Of a DNA stretch of 64,000 nt, positions 1-9,033 are shown piece by piece; within the stretch, counting starts at the first letter, position 1, and every line of letters begins with the position of its first letter. The notes beneath the pieces were generated by a model that ran no database searches, was not told the origin of the DNA, and saw nothing but the letters and a program-made list of their open reading frames with translations. This DNA is from JBEVJK01 sp040510195. GTDB taxonomy: Bacteria; Pseudomonadota; Alphaproteobacteria; Rhizobiales; Rhizobiaceae. Both the position numbers and the translations under genes were made by a program. The stretch spans positions 1 through 64,000 of the forward strand of contig JBEVJK010000079.1 of NCBI GenBank assembly GCA_040510195.1, given 5' to 3'.

Positions 1-108
1 GACCGGCCGCACGACCGTTTTTGGGGCGGCTACTCCGGCTATTTCCACGATCCGGACGGGCATTTGTGGGAGGTGATCTGGCATCCCCAGTGGAGCCCCG
101 CGCTCTGA
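1..108 (+). CDS. VOC (glyoxalase/bleomycin-resistance fold) protein, 3' end only
   Basis: Only the last 35 codons lie in the window. The tail contains GYFHDPDGHLWEV, the typical final beta strand of the vicinal-oxygen-chelate fold, in which the Glu is normally a metal ligand. The reading frame runs from base 1 to a TGA. Family membership is fairly safe, but the substrate cannot be told from this fragment. An ABM-fold gene follows 31 bp downstream on the same strand and may be co-transcribed. Confidence 0.75.
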   Translation, partial: DRPHDRFWGGYSGYFHDPDGHLWEVIWHPQWSPAL

Positions 109-139
109 GTCACACGGACGCGCTTCAGGAGGAACAGCC

Positions 140-496
140 ATGACTTCGCAATCCGCATCGCACGACAAGCGTTTCTATCGCCTCGACCGCTTTCTCGTCC
201 CGGCGGCTGCGCGCGAAGAATTTCTGGCGAGGGTGCGCCAGACCCACGAAGTACTGCGTAGACAGCCGGGATTCATCCGCGACCTGCTGCTCGAACGCAC
301 CGTCGAGAACGGCGCATTCAGCATCGTCACACTCGCCGAATGGGAGAGCGATGCGTTCGTGGCCGGCGCGCGGGCCGCTGTCCAGGACATGCACCGTACA
401 GAGCATTTCGACCCGCAGGAACTGTTTTCACGCCTCGGCATTGAGCCCGATCTCGGCAACTACCACCGCATTGCCGAGGCGCTGGAGCCAGGATGA
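140..496 (+). CDS. antibiotic biosynthesis monooxygenase (ABM) fold protein
   Basis: A 118-residue protein with the dimeric ferredoxin-like pattern of ABM-domain proteins: an opening strand (residues 12-20, FYRLDRFLV), a helix with the usual E-F-L-x-R-V (26-33), the L-R-R-Q-PGF turn (39-45) and a central strand ending in AEWES. The ATG is preceded by AGGAGG at 127-132, a strong ribosome-binding site with good spacing. ABM proteins are small oxygenases or heme/quinone-handling proteins; nothing here fixes the substrate. It follows the VOC gene closely, so the two may form a small oxidative-stress or detoxification operon (inference). Confidence 0.75.
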   Translation: MTSQSASHDKRFYRLDRFLVPAAAREEFLARVRQTHEVLRRQPGFIRDLLLERTVENGAFSIVTLAEWESDAFVAGARAAVQDMHRTEHFDPQELFSRLGIEPDLGNYHRIAEALEPG

Positions 497-660
497 GCCG
501 TGCACCCGGTTAAGGTTGACGGGTCACGAAGCCGGCATTTGCGCCCGATTGAGTTGACAAACCGGGCAACGCTCCGTACTGCGGTGCACAATATCGCAGG
601 CGCGAGGCGTCTGCGCCGGCATTTGCCGTGTGTTCAAGACAGCCTGAAAACAGCCCTTAA

Positions 661-2211
<1,551 letters not shown>

Positions 2212-2229
2212 GTTCGGGCGCGCCGCGCC

Positions 2230-2553
2230 CTATTTTCCCGATCGCAGCCCTGCCTCGTAGGCCTTCCTGGCCCAGGGTGCCATGGCATCGGCATCGTCCA
2301 GCGCGCCGTCGGGCGCCGTCCAATAGGGCATGGCGACCTGCTTGCCATGCCTCGACCCGGTGTAGACCCACTGCTTGCACCCGGCTGCGGCGAAATCCTC
2401 CGCACTCTCCTGATCGGCCTTCAGCATCAGCTCGCCGCGGAGCTCGCTGGCGAAGATGACGCCCTGATGCTAGATGCCCTTGCCGCCGAACATGCGTCGA
2501 ATCGAGACCGGTCCCAGGCCGGCGAAAAGGTCGCTGATGGCATCGCTGTCCAT
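2230..2553 (-). pseudogene. TfoX N-terminal domain protein, interrupted by an in-frame amber codon
   Basis: Reading from ATG at 2553, the frame gives MDSDAISDLFAGLG, then SIRRMFGGKGI, a TAG at 2472-2470, then HQGVIFASELRGELMLKAD, and continues without further break to TAG at 2230. The two halves join as one 107-codon TfoX/Sxy N-terminal domain (family hallmark: R-R-M-F-G-G, then G-x-Y-h). The stop sits exactly where the family usually has Tyr, so a single TAC or TAT to TAG change explains it. Full-length protein would be about 106 residues, a normal size for the stand-alone domain. Downstream ATG codons could still give a C-terminal fragment. It converges on the helicase gene. Either a young pseudogene or a sequencing error. 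Confidence 0.8.
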
Positions 2554-2621
2554 GCTTGGCTCCTCTGGTCCCGGACGGGCCGCACCCCAGATTACAGCAT
2601 GATCGAACCAGGAGGATAAAT

Positions 2622-3119
2622 ATGCCGATGCAGCTTGAAGGGTCGTGCCGCTGCGGCGCGGTCGGTTTCTCGGTCGAGAGCCACACGCCCGTGCCCTACC
2701 AGCTCTGCTACTGCACGATCTGCCGGAAGCAGCAGGGCGGCGGCGGCTTCGCCATCAACCTCGGGGCGGTGTCCGACACCATGAAGGTCACTGGAAAGCG
2801 CCATCTCGGCCTCTATCGCGCCGAGATCGTCGATGCCGAGAGCGGTCATTGCGAGGTGTCGACCGGCGAGCGTAGCTTCTGCCGCAAATGCGGCGCCGCG
2901 CTATGGCTCTACGATCCCACCTGGCCGGAGCTCGTCCATCCCTTCGCGTCGGCCATCGATACGGAGCTGCCGAAGGCGCGGGAGCGCGTCCATCTGATGC
3001 TGAAGTTCAAGGCCTCGTGGGTGGAGCCCGACGTCGGGAAGGACGACACCACCTTCGAGCTTTACCCGGAGGAATCGATCGCCGACTGGCACAAGAAGCG
3101 TGGGCTCTGGGTCGACTGA
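2622..3119 (+). CDS. GFA-family zinc-binding protein (glutathione-dependent formaldehyde-activating fold)
   Basis: A 165-residue protein with the Cys pattern of the GFA fold: C9-x-C11, C29-x-C31-x2-C34 and C87-x2-C90, which together hold one structural and one catalytic zinc. In characterised members (Gfa, CENP-V) the fold is linked to S-hydroxymethylglutathione chemistry, but most of the family has no proven activity. The ATG at 2622 is chosen because GGAGG lies at 2611-2615; the longer open frame upstream has no comparable site. It is transcribed away from the broken TfoX gene and converges with sufA, leaving 17 bp between the two stops. Confidence 0.85.
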   Translation: MPMQLEGSCRCGAVGFSVESHTPVPYQLCYCTICRKQQGGGGFAINLGAVSDTMKVTGKRHLGLYRAEIVDAESGHCEVSTGERSFCRKCGAALWLYDPTWPELVHPFASAIDTELPKARERVHLMLKFKASWVEPDVGKDDTTFELYPEESIADWHKKRGLWVD

Positions 3120-3136
3120 GACCCGACAGGCGGGTC

Positions 3137-3517
3137 TCAGGCGACGGTGCGGGCCTCGGCCAGCGCCTTCAGATCCGCCGGCTTCAGCTCCACCGATTCG
3201 CCGCAACCGCAGGCCGAGCTCTGGTTGGGGTTGCTGAAGGTGAAACCGGTGCGCAGCGCCGTGCGCTCGAAATCCATCTCCGTGCCGAGCAGGAACAGCG
3301 CCGCCTCCGGCGCCACATAGACATGCGCTCCGTCGCGCTCGACATGGTCGTCGCGGGAGTCGGGCTCGGTGACCAGGTCGATCGTGTACTCCATCCCGGC
3401 GCAGCCGCCCTTCTTGATGCCGAGACGGATGCCCTGCGCGTTTTCGCGCGTGGCCATGATCTCCCGCACCCGTTCGACGGCATTGTCGGTCATGCTGATG
3501 ACGGCGAAGCGTCCCAT
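3137..3517 (-). CDS. sufA: Fe-S cluster assembly A-type carrier, SufA/HesB/IscA family
   Basis: A 126-residue A-type carrier that passes Fe-S clusters to target apoproteins. The three cluster ligands are all visible: C39 in KKGGCAG, and C103 and C105 in ACGCGES near the C-terminus. It is the last gene of the suf operon, 101 bp after sufT. The ATG at 3517 has GGAGAG upstream with suitable spacing. That 101-bp gap carries a leader strikingly similar to the one in front of sufB (separate entry), so sufA may be translated or regulated separately from the genes before it. Confidence 0.93.
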   Translation of the reverse strand: MGRFAVISMTDNAVERVREIMATRENAQGIRLGIKKGGCAGMEYTIDLVTEPDSRDDHVERDGAHVYVAPEAALFLLGTEMDFERTALRTGFTFSNPNQSSACGCGESVELKPADLKALAEARTVA

Positions 3518-3550
3518 TCGTCACTCTCCATCCCGGACCGGGTCAAGGCC
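3518..3550 (-). promoter_or_regulatory. sufA leader shared with sufB
   Basis: Read on the minus strand, the segment contains GGCCTTGA-CCCGG, a short variable gap, then GGATGGAGAG and the sufA ATG. The same two blocks in the same order precede sufB at 8885-8917. GGAGAG is the apparent ribosome-binding site. Function unknown; duplication, shared regulation or a common translation-control element are all possible. Confidence 0.45.
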
Positions 3551-3618
3551 GACCGGATGTTCTCGATACCCTGAAAATGGGCAGTTTTGGGGGCAAGCGC
3601 AAGTGCGCCTTCCGTCGG

Positions 3619-4023
3619 TCAGTACCAGCCGACGGCCACTTGGGCCTCCTCCGACATGCGATCCGGCGTCCAGGGCGGGTCGAACGTCATGGTCACGTCG
3701 ACCCCGGACACGCCTTCCACGGCGCCCACCGCGTTCTCGACCCAACCCGGCATCTCGCCCGCCACGGGGCATCCGGGCGCCGTCAGCGTCATGTCGATCT
3801 TGACCGTCCGGTCGTCCTCGATATCGATCTTGTAGACCAGCCCCAGCTCGTAGATGTCGGCCGGGATCTCGGGATCGTAGACCGTCTTCAAGGCCGCGAT
3901 GATATCGTCGGTGAGGCGCGCGAGTTCCGCTGCCGGGATCGCCGAGGCGGAGAAGGTCTTCGCCGCCGATGTGTCCGTTGCGGATTCTTCCTGTCTGGGT
4001 GTGGTCTCGTCCATAGTGGTCAT
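3619..4023 (-). CDS. sufT: SUF system Fe-S assembly protein, MIP18/DUF59 family
   Basis: A 134-residue protein of the DUF59 (MIP18) family, whose members help mature Fe-S proteins. Visible hallmarks are the motif V-Y-D-P-E-I-P-x-D-I-Y-E-L-G-L (residues 48-62) and T-A-P-G-C-P (81-86), in which C85 is the conserved functional Cys. The first 35 residues are a disordered, Thr/Ser/Glu-rich extension. The ATG at 4023 overlaps the sufS stop as ATGA, arguing for translational coupling; an internal ATG at 4014 is an alternative. It sits between sufS and sufA, the normal rhizobial arrangement. Confidence 0.92.
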   Translation of the reverse strand: MTTMDETTPRQEESATDTSAAKTFSASAIPAAELARLTDDIIAALKTVYDPEIPADIYELGLVYKIDIEDDRTVKIDMTLTAPGCPVAGEMPGWVENAVGAVEGVSGVDVTMTFDPPWTPDRMSEEAQVAVGWY

Positions 4024-5261
4024 CCGAAGAATTTGCGCGCCTTCTCCAGCGCTTCGGCCAGCGCATCGACCTCGGCGCGCGTGTTGTACATGCCGAACGA
4101 CGCCCGGCAGGTGGAGGTGACACCGAACCGGTGCAGCAGCGGCTGGGCGCAATGCGTGCCCGCCCTGACGGCGACGCCCTGGCGGTCGATGACCATCGAG
4201 ACGTCATGGGCATGGATGCCCTTGAGCTCGAAGGAAACGATCGCGCCCTTCTCCGGCGCCTCGCCGAAGATGCGCAGCGAATTGATGGCCTTCAGCCGGT
4301 CATGGGCGTAGGCCTTGAGATCGGCCTCGTGGGCGGCGATCCGCGCCCGCCCGACACCCTCCATGTAGTCCAGCGCAGCGCCGAGCCCGATCGCCTGCAC
4401 GATCGGCGGCGTCCCGGCCTCGAAGCGGTGCGGTGGGTCGTTGTAGGTCACCGTATCCTCGGTGACGTCGAAGATCATCTCGCCGCCGCCCTGGAAGGGC
4501 CGCATCGCGTCGAGCATGGCCTTCTTTCCATAGAGCACGCCGATTCCCGACGGTCCGTAGACCTTGTGGCCGGTAAAGACGAAGAAGTCGCAATCCAGCG
4601 CCTGCACGTCGACCGGCATGTGCACCGCGCTCTGGCTCCCGTCGACCAGCACGGGGATACCGCGTGCATGGGCCAGCGCCACGATCTCCTTGATCGGCGT
4701 GATGGTGCCCAGCGCATTCGACATCTGGGTGATGGCCAAAAGCTTGGTGCGCGGCGTCAGGCGCTCCTCGAGCGCCTTGAGATGCAGCTCGCCGAAATCG
4801 TCGACCGGGACCCAGACGAGCTTGGCTCCCTGACGCTCGCGGATGAAGTGCCACGGCACGATGTTGGAATGGTGCTCCATGATGGAGAGCACGATCTCGT
4901 CGCCCTCGCCGATCCGCGGCATGCCGTAGCCGTAGGCGACCGTGTTGATCGCCGAGGTCGTGTTGGAGGTGAAGACGATCTCTTCGGTGGAGCCCGCGTT
5001 GAGGAAGCGCCGGACCGTCTCGCGGGCCTTCTCGTAAGCGTCCGTCGCCGCATTGGACAGGAAGTGCAGCCCACGATGGACGTTGGCATATTCGTTGCGG
5101 TAGGCATGGTCGATCGCTTCGAGGACGGCGGTCGGCTTCTGCGCCGAGGCGCCGTTGTCCAGGTAGACCAGCGGCTTGCCGTAGACCTCGCGCGACAGGA
5201 TCGGGAAGTCGCGGCGGATCGCCTCGACGTCGTAGGGCGCGCTGTCCACGGACTGGTCCAT
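4020..5261 (-). CDS. sufS: cysteine desulfurase SufS (class II)
   Basis: A 413-residue PLP enzyme that takes sulfur from L-cysteine as a persulfide for Fe-S assembly. The PLP lysine is K233 in FTGHKVYGPSG, and the persulfide cysteine is C371 in RAGTHCAQP, the short-loop form typical of class II (SufS/CsdA). The N-terminal part has the expected H-R-G-x-H-x-L-S (residues 62-69) and T-S-N-T-T (98-102). It starts 3 bp after sufD ends and overlaps sufT at its stop. No SufE or SufU partner is encoded in the window, although SufS enzymes normally need one, so the sulfur acceptor must be elsewhere. Confidence 0.96.
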   Translation of the reverse strand: MDQSVDSAPYDVEAIRRDFPILSREVYGKPLVYLDNGASAQKPTAVLEAIDHAYRNEYANVHRGLHFLSNAATDAYEKARETVRRFLNAGSTEEIVFTSNTTSAINTVAYGYGMPRIGEGDEIVLSIMEHHSNIVPWHFIRERQGAKLVWVPVDDFGELHLKALEERLTPRTKLLAITQMSNALGTITPIKEIVALAHARGIPVLVDGSQSAVHMPVDVQALDCDFFVFTGHKVYGPSGIGVLYGKKAMLDAMRPFQGGGEMIFDVTEDTVTYNDPPHRFEAGTPPIVQAIGLGAALDYMEGVGRARIAAHEADLKAYAHDRLKAINSLRIFGEAPEKGAIVSFELKGIHAHDVSMVIDRQGVAVRAGTHCAQPLLHRFGVTSTCRASFGMYNTRAEVDALAEALEKARKFFG

Positions 5262-5264
5262 GGC

Positions 5265-6542
5265 CTAGCCGTGCGCCTCGAACCAGGCATCGAGCCGCGC
5301 TTCCAAGGCGTCGACGATCGACTCCACCTTGAGCTCCTCGATCACCTCGGCCAGGAAGGCCTTGACCAGCATGCCGCGCGCCGTCCTCTCCTCGATGCCC
5401 CTGGCCATCATGTAGAACAGGTGGTTGCGGTCGATCTCGGTCACCGTGGCGCCGTGTCCGCACTGCACGTCGTCGGCAAAGATCTCCAGCTCCGGCTTGG
5501 TCGAGAACTCGCCGTCGTCCGACAGCAAGAGCGTGTTGCAGGCCATCTTGGCGTCGGTCTTTTGCGCCACTTGGTGCACGTTGATGCGGCCCTGGAAGAC
5601 GCCGCGCGCTTTGTCGGTCACCACGTTGCGGACGAGCTCTCGCGACCCGGTGTGCGGCACCTTGTGGTCGAGCACCATGGTGACGTCGCAATGCGTCTCC
5701 CCGGACAGGAGGTTGATGCCCCTGAGCTGGAAATCGCTACCCTCGCCGCGCGTCGCCACCCGGACCTCCTGGCGAACCAGGCGGCCGCCGGAGTTCATGA
5801 CGAACAGCGTCAGCCTCGCATTCTTTCCGAGCTCGGCATTGAACTGCGCGAGATGGATCGCCTCTTCCGGCCTTTCCTGCACGATCAGCCAGAGCACCTC
5901 GGCGCCCTCGCCGACCAGCAGATGGCTCACCGAGGTCGACAGCCCGGCGCCTTCGCCCATTTGCCGTTCGACGATCGTCACCTTGGCGCGATCCCCGACC
6001 CGCACCGGGAACCGGACATGCGAGAGCCCGCCCTTCTGGACGTTCTGCAGCTCGATCGGCAAGGCGGGCGCGGCATCGGCGGCGATGTCGACGAAGGCGC
6101 CGTCGGCCACGAACGCCGCATTCAACGCACCGATCGCGTCGTCGTCGCCGTTGAGCGTCAGCGCCGGGGCGAAGCTGCCGTCGCGAAGCTTCTCTTCCAG
6201 CCGCTGGAAGGCGACCCCTTCGAGCGAGGGAAAGGCACCCTCCGCCGCCCCGTTGACCACGGCCACGACGGCCGACTCCGCCAGCAGCGGCCTCACCACC
6301 TTCGCCGGCGCCGCCTCGGCGGTGGGCAGCGCGGCAAGCAGGCGCCTTAGATCCGTATAGTGCCACGCCTCGACCTTGCGGGTCGGCAGGCCGGCCTTGA
6401 GGCGCTCCAGCGCATCGTCGCGCTTCATCATCACGGCCGCATTGCCGGGCAGGCTGGACAGCCGACGGTCGTACGCATCGATGAGCGCCGACTCGGCGGC
6501 GGTGCGCTGTGGGGGCTGGGCGATCATGTTCATATCGGACAC
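5265..6542 (-). CDS. sufD: Fe-S cluster scaffold subunit SufD
   Basis: A 425-residue member of the SufB/SufD family. With SufB and SufC it forms the SufBC2D scaffold on which clusters are built in the cytoplasm. The C-terminal half is the conserved beta-helix region with D-D-V-Q-C-x-H-G-A-T-V and R-N-H-L-F-Y-M-M-A-R-G-I, ending in the helical part that contacts SufC. The start used is GTG at 6542, which abuts the sufC stop; ATG codons at 6533 and 6527 are equally plausible. Length is normal for the family. Confidence 0.95.
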   Translation of the reverse strand: MSDMNMIAQPPQRTAAESALIDAYDRRLSSLPGNAAVMMKRDDALERLKAGLPTRKVEAWHYTDLRRLLAALPTAEAAPAKVVRPLLAESAVVAVVNGAAEGAFPSLEGVAFQRLEEKLRDGSFAPALTLNGDDDAIGALNAAFVADGAFVDIAADAAPALPIELQNVQKGGLSHVRFPVRVGDRAKVTIVERQMGEGAGLSTSVSHLLVGEGAEVLWLIVQERPEEAIHLAQFNAELGKNARLTLFVMNSGGRLVRQEVRVATRGEGSDFQLRGINLLSGETHCDVTMVLDHKVPHTGSRELVRNVVTDKARGVFQGRINVHQVAQKTDAKMACNTLLLSDDGEFSTKPELEIFADDVQCGHGATVTEIDRNHLFYMMARGIEERTARGMLVKAFLAEVIEELKVESIVDALEARLDAWFEAHG

Positions 6543-7298
6543 CTACGCCGCCTTGCCGACGATCTCGGCGTAGCCGTTGGCCTCGAGCTCCTCGGCGAGC
6601 GTGCGGTCCCCGGAGCGCACCACCTGGCCGCGGTAGAGCACGTGGACGCTGTCGGGCACGACGTATTCGAGCAGCCTCTGGTAGTGGGTGATCAGCACGA
6701 TCGCCCGGTCGGGCGAGCGCAGAGCGTTGACGCCGTCGGCCACGATGCGGAGCGCATCGATGTCCAGCCCGGAATCGGTCTCGTCCAGGACGCAGAGCTT
6801 CGGCTCCAGCAGCTTCATCTGCAGGATCTCGGCGCGCTTCTTCTCGCCGCCCGAGAAGCCGACGTTGAGCGGCCGCTTCAGCATCGCCACGTCCATGTGG
6901 AGCGAGGCGGCGGCCTCCTTCACCTTCTTGATGAACTCCGGCACCTTCAAGGGCTCCTCGCCGCGCGCCTTGCGCTGCTCGTTGAGCGCCACCTTGAGGA
7001 ACTCCATGGTCGCCACGCCGGGAATCTCCATCGGGTACTGGAAGGCCAGGAAGATGCCGGCGGCCGCCCGCTCTGCCGGGTCCATCCCGAGGATCGACTG
7101 GCCGTTGTAGAGGATGTCGCCCTCCGTCACCTCATAGTCGTCGCGGCCGGCCAGCACATAGGAAAGGGTCGACTTGCCGGAGCCGTTCGGCCCCATGATC
7201 GCCGCCACCTCGCCGGCCTTCACCGTCAAATCGAGGCCGCGGATGATCTCGGTGCCGTCTTCGGCGATGCGGGCATGCAGGTTCTTGATCTCGAGCAT
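6543..7298 (-). CDS. sufC: Fe-S assembly ATPase SufC
   Basis: A 251-residue ABC-type ATPase that powers the SufBCD scaffold; it is soluble and not part of a transporter. Walker A is GPNGSGKST (residues 36-44). The signature is FSGGEKKR, followed by Walker B C-V-L-D-E-T-D-S-G-L-D; the E-T-D-S-G-L-D form is typical of SufC. It lies directly before sufD with no gap and 50 bp after sufB. Length and motifs are complete. Confidence 0.97.
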   Translation of the reverse strand: MLEIKNLHARIAEDGTEIIRGLDLTVKAGEVAAIMGPNGSGKSTLSYVLAGRDDYEVTEGDILYNGQSILGMDPAERAAAGIFLAFQYPMEIPGVATMEFLKVALNEQRKARGEEPLKVPEFIKKVKEAAASLHMDVAMLKRPLNVGFSGGEKKRAEILQMKLLEPKLCVLDETDSGLDIDALRIVADGVNALRSPDRAIVLITHYQRLLEYVVPDSVHVLYRGQVVRSGDRTLAEELEANGYAEIVGKAA

Positions 7299-7348
7299 TT
7301 TTGTTCAGCGTTCCATTTGTATATACATAATTGCGGGAGGCCGGCCGG

Positions 7349-8884
7349 TCAGCCGACGCTGCCCTCCAGGCTGATCCCGATCAGCTTCTGCGCCTCGACC
7401 GCGAACTCCATCGGCAGCTCCTGGATGACCTCCTTGACGAAGCCGCTGACGATCAGCGCGATCGCCTGTTCCTCGGGGATGCCGCGCTGCATCACGTAGA
7501 ACTTCTGGTCGTCCGATATCTTCGAGGTGGTCGCCTCGTGCTCGAACTTGGCCGTGGCGTTCTTGGCCTCGATGTAGGGCACGGTGTGGGCGCCGCAGCG
7601 ATCGCCGATCAGCAGGCTGTCGCAATTGGTGAAGTTGCGGGCGTTGGAGGCCTTGCGATGGGCCGAGACCTGGCCGCGATAGGTGTTCTGCGAGAACCCC
7701 GCCGCTATTCCCTTGGAGATGATGCGACTCGACGTATTCTTGCCGAGATGCAGCATCTTGGTGCCGCTATCGACCTGCTGGTGGCCGTTGGACACCGCGA
7801 TCGAGTAGAACTCGCCGCGCGAATCGTCGCCGCGCAGGATGCAGGAAGGGTACTTCCAGGTGATGGCCGAGCCGGTCTCGACCTGGGTCCAGGAGATCTT
7901 CGAGCGGTCGCCGCGACAGTCGCCTCGCTTGGTGACGAAATTGTAGATGCCGCCCTTGCCCTGGGCATCGCCCGGATACCAATTCTGCACCGTCGAATAC
8001 TTGATCTCCGCGTCGTCGAGCGCAATCAGCTCGACCACCGCCGCATGCAGCTGGTTCTCGTCGCGCTGCGGCGCCGTGCAGCCTTCGAGATAGGAGACGT
8101 AGGCGCCTTCCTCCGCGATGATCAGCGTGCGCTCGAACTGGCCCGTATTCCGCTCGTTGATGCGGAAATAGGTCGACAGCTCCATCGGGCAGCGCACCCC
8201 CTTGGGCACGAAGACGAACGAACCGTCGGTGAACACCGCCGAATTGAGCGTGGCGTAGAAATTGTCGGTCACCGGGACCACGGAGCCGAGATACTTCCGC
8301 ACCAGCTCGGGATGCTCGCGGATGGCCTCCGAAATCGAGCAGAAGATGACGCCGGCCCGGGCGAGTTCCTCCTTGAAGGTGGTGACCACCGATATCGAGT
8401 CGAACACCGCGTCGACCGCCACCCGGCCGGACTTGTAGACGTTGTCGTTGGCGGTATCGACCAGCCCCGCCTCGTCGGAATCCTCCTCGCTCTTCGCTTT
8501 CACGCCAGCCAGGATCTCCTGCTCCTTCAGCGGGATGCCCAGCTTCTCGTAGACCTTGAGCAGTTCGGGGTCGACCTCGCTCAGCGAGCGCGGCCCGGAC
8601 TGGTTCTTCGGCGCCGCATAATAGTGGATGTCCTGGAAATCGATCCGCGGATAGTCGACGCGCGCCCAGGTCGGCTCTTCCAGCGTCAGCCAGCGGCGGA
8701 AAGCCGCGAGCCGCCATTCGAGCATCCAGCCGGGTTCGTCCTTCTTCTCCGAGATGAAGCGGATGATGTCTTCGGACAGGCCTTTCGGCGCCTTGTCCGT
8801 CTCGATCTCCGTCTCGAAGCCGTATTTGTACTGGTCCACATCGATCCTGCGGACCTCGTCGATGGTCTCCTGCACGGCAGGCAT
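7349..8884 (-). CDS. sufB: Fe-S cluster scaffold subunit SufB
   Basis: A 511-residue core scaffold subunit. Conserved stretches include E-G-C-T-A-P near the middle, V-Q-N-W-Y-P-G-D, and the C-terminal K-T-S-K-I-like block (A-T-T-S-K-I-S-D-D-Q) followed by Q-R-G-I. It is slightly longer than the roughly 480-495 residues common in the family because of a short N-terminal extension; the ATG at 8884 has GGAGAG upstream. It follows the first cysteine desulfurase gene after a 149-bp gap, and the last part of that gap holds a small hairpin next to the ribosome-binding site. Confidence 0.96.
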   Translation of the reverse strand: MPAVQETIDEVRRIDVDQYKYGFETEIETDKAPKGLSEDIIRFISEKKDEPGWMLEWRLAAFRRWLTLEEPTWARVDYPRIDFQDIHYYAAPKNQSGPRSLSEVDPELLKVYEKLGIPLKEQEILAGVKAKSEEDSDEAGLVDTANDNVYKSGRVAVDAVFDSISVVTTFKEELARAGVIFCSISEAIREHPELVRKYLGSVVPVTDNFYATLNSAVFTDGSFVFVPKGVRCPMELSTYFRINERNTGQFERTLIIAEEGAYVSYLEGCTAPQRDENQLHAAVVELIALDDAEIKYSTVQNWYPGDAQGKGGIYNFVTKRGDCRGDRSKISWTQVETGSAITWKYPSCILRGDDSRGEFYSIAVSNGHQQVDSGTKMLHLGKNTSSRIISKGIAAGFSQNTYRGQVSAHRKASNARNFTNCDSLLIGDRCGAHTVPYIEAKNATAKFEHEATTSKISDDQKFYVMQRGIPEEQAIALIVSGFVKEVIQELPMEFAVEAQKLIGISLEGSVG

Positions 8885-8920
8885 CAGCGCTCTCCATCCA
8901 CGCCGGGTTCAAGGCCCGGC
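8885..8920 (-). promoter_or_regulatory. sufB leader with hairpin beside the ribosome-binding site
   Basis: GCCGGG (8902-8907) and CCCGGC (8915-8920) pair across a 7-nt loop, 17 bp before the sufB ATG at 8884. On the transcript the hairpin ends just before GGATGGAGAG, the apparent Shine-Dalgarno. The loop-to-SD block matches the leader of sufA. This could tune sufB translation, but no function is known. Confidence 0.4.
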
Positions 8921-9033
8921 AGTTTTCGAACTATGGCACCGCGGTGCGGCGTCAGCTTCATATAGTGCGTATCGGTCCGGAATTCACCCGGCGGGATGCC
9001 GAAACGCTACGCACGAAAGTCCCGCGGCGCCGC

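Noticed and set aside
554..582. Perfect TTGACA as a helicase promoter
   Set aside because: At 17-bp spacing the -10 is only TACTGC, too weak to call; kept as a remark in the helicase entry.
4131..6350. A 739-codon plus-strand frame across sufS and sufD
   Set aside because: Antisense shadow of two well-conserved genes; the translation shows no family motif.
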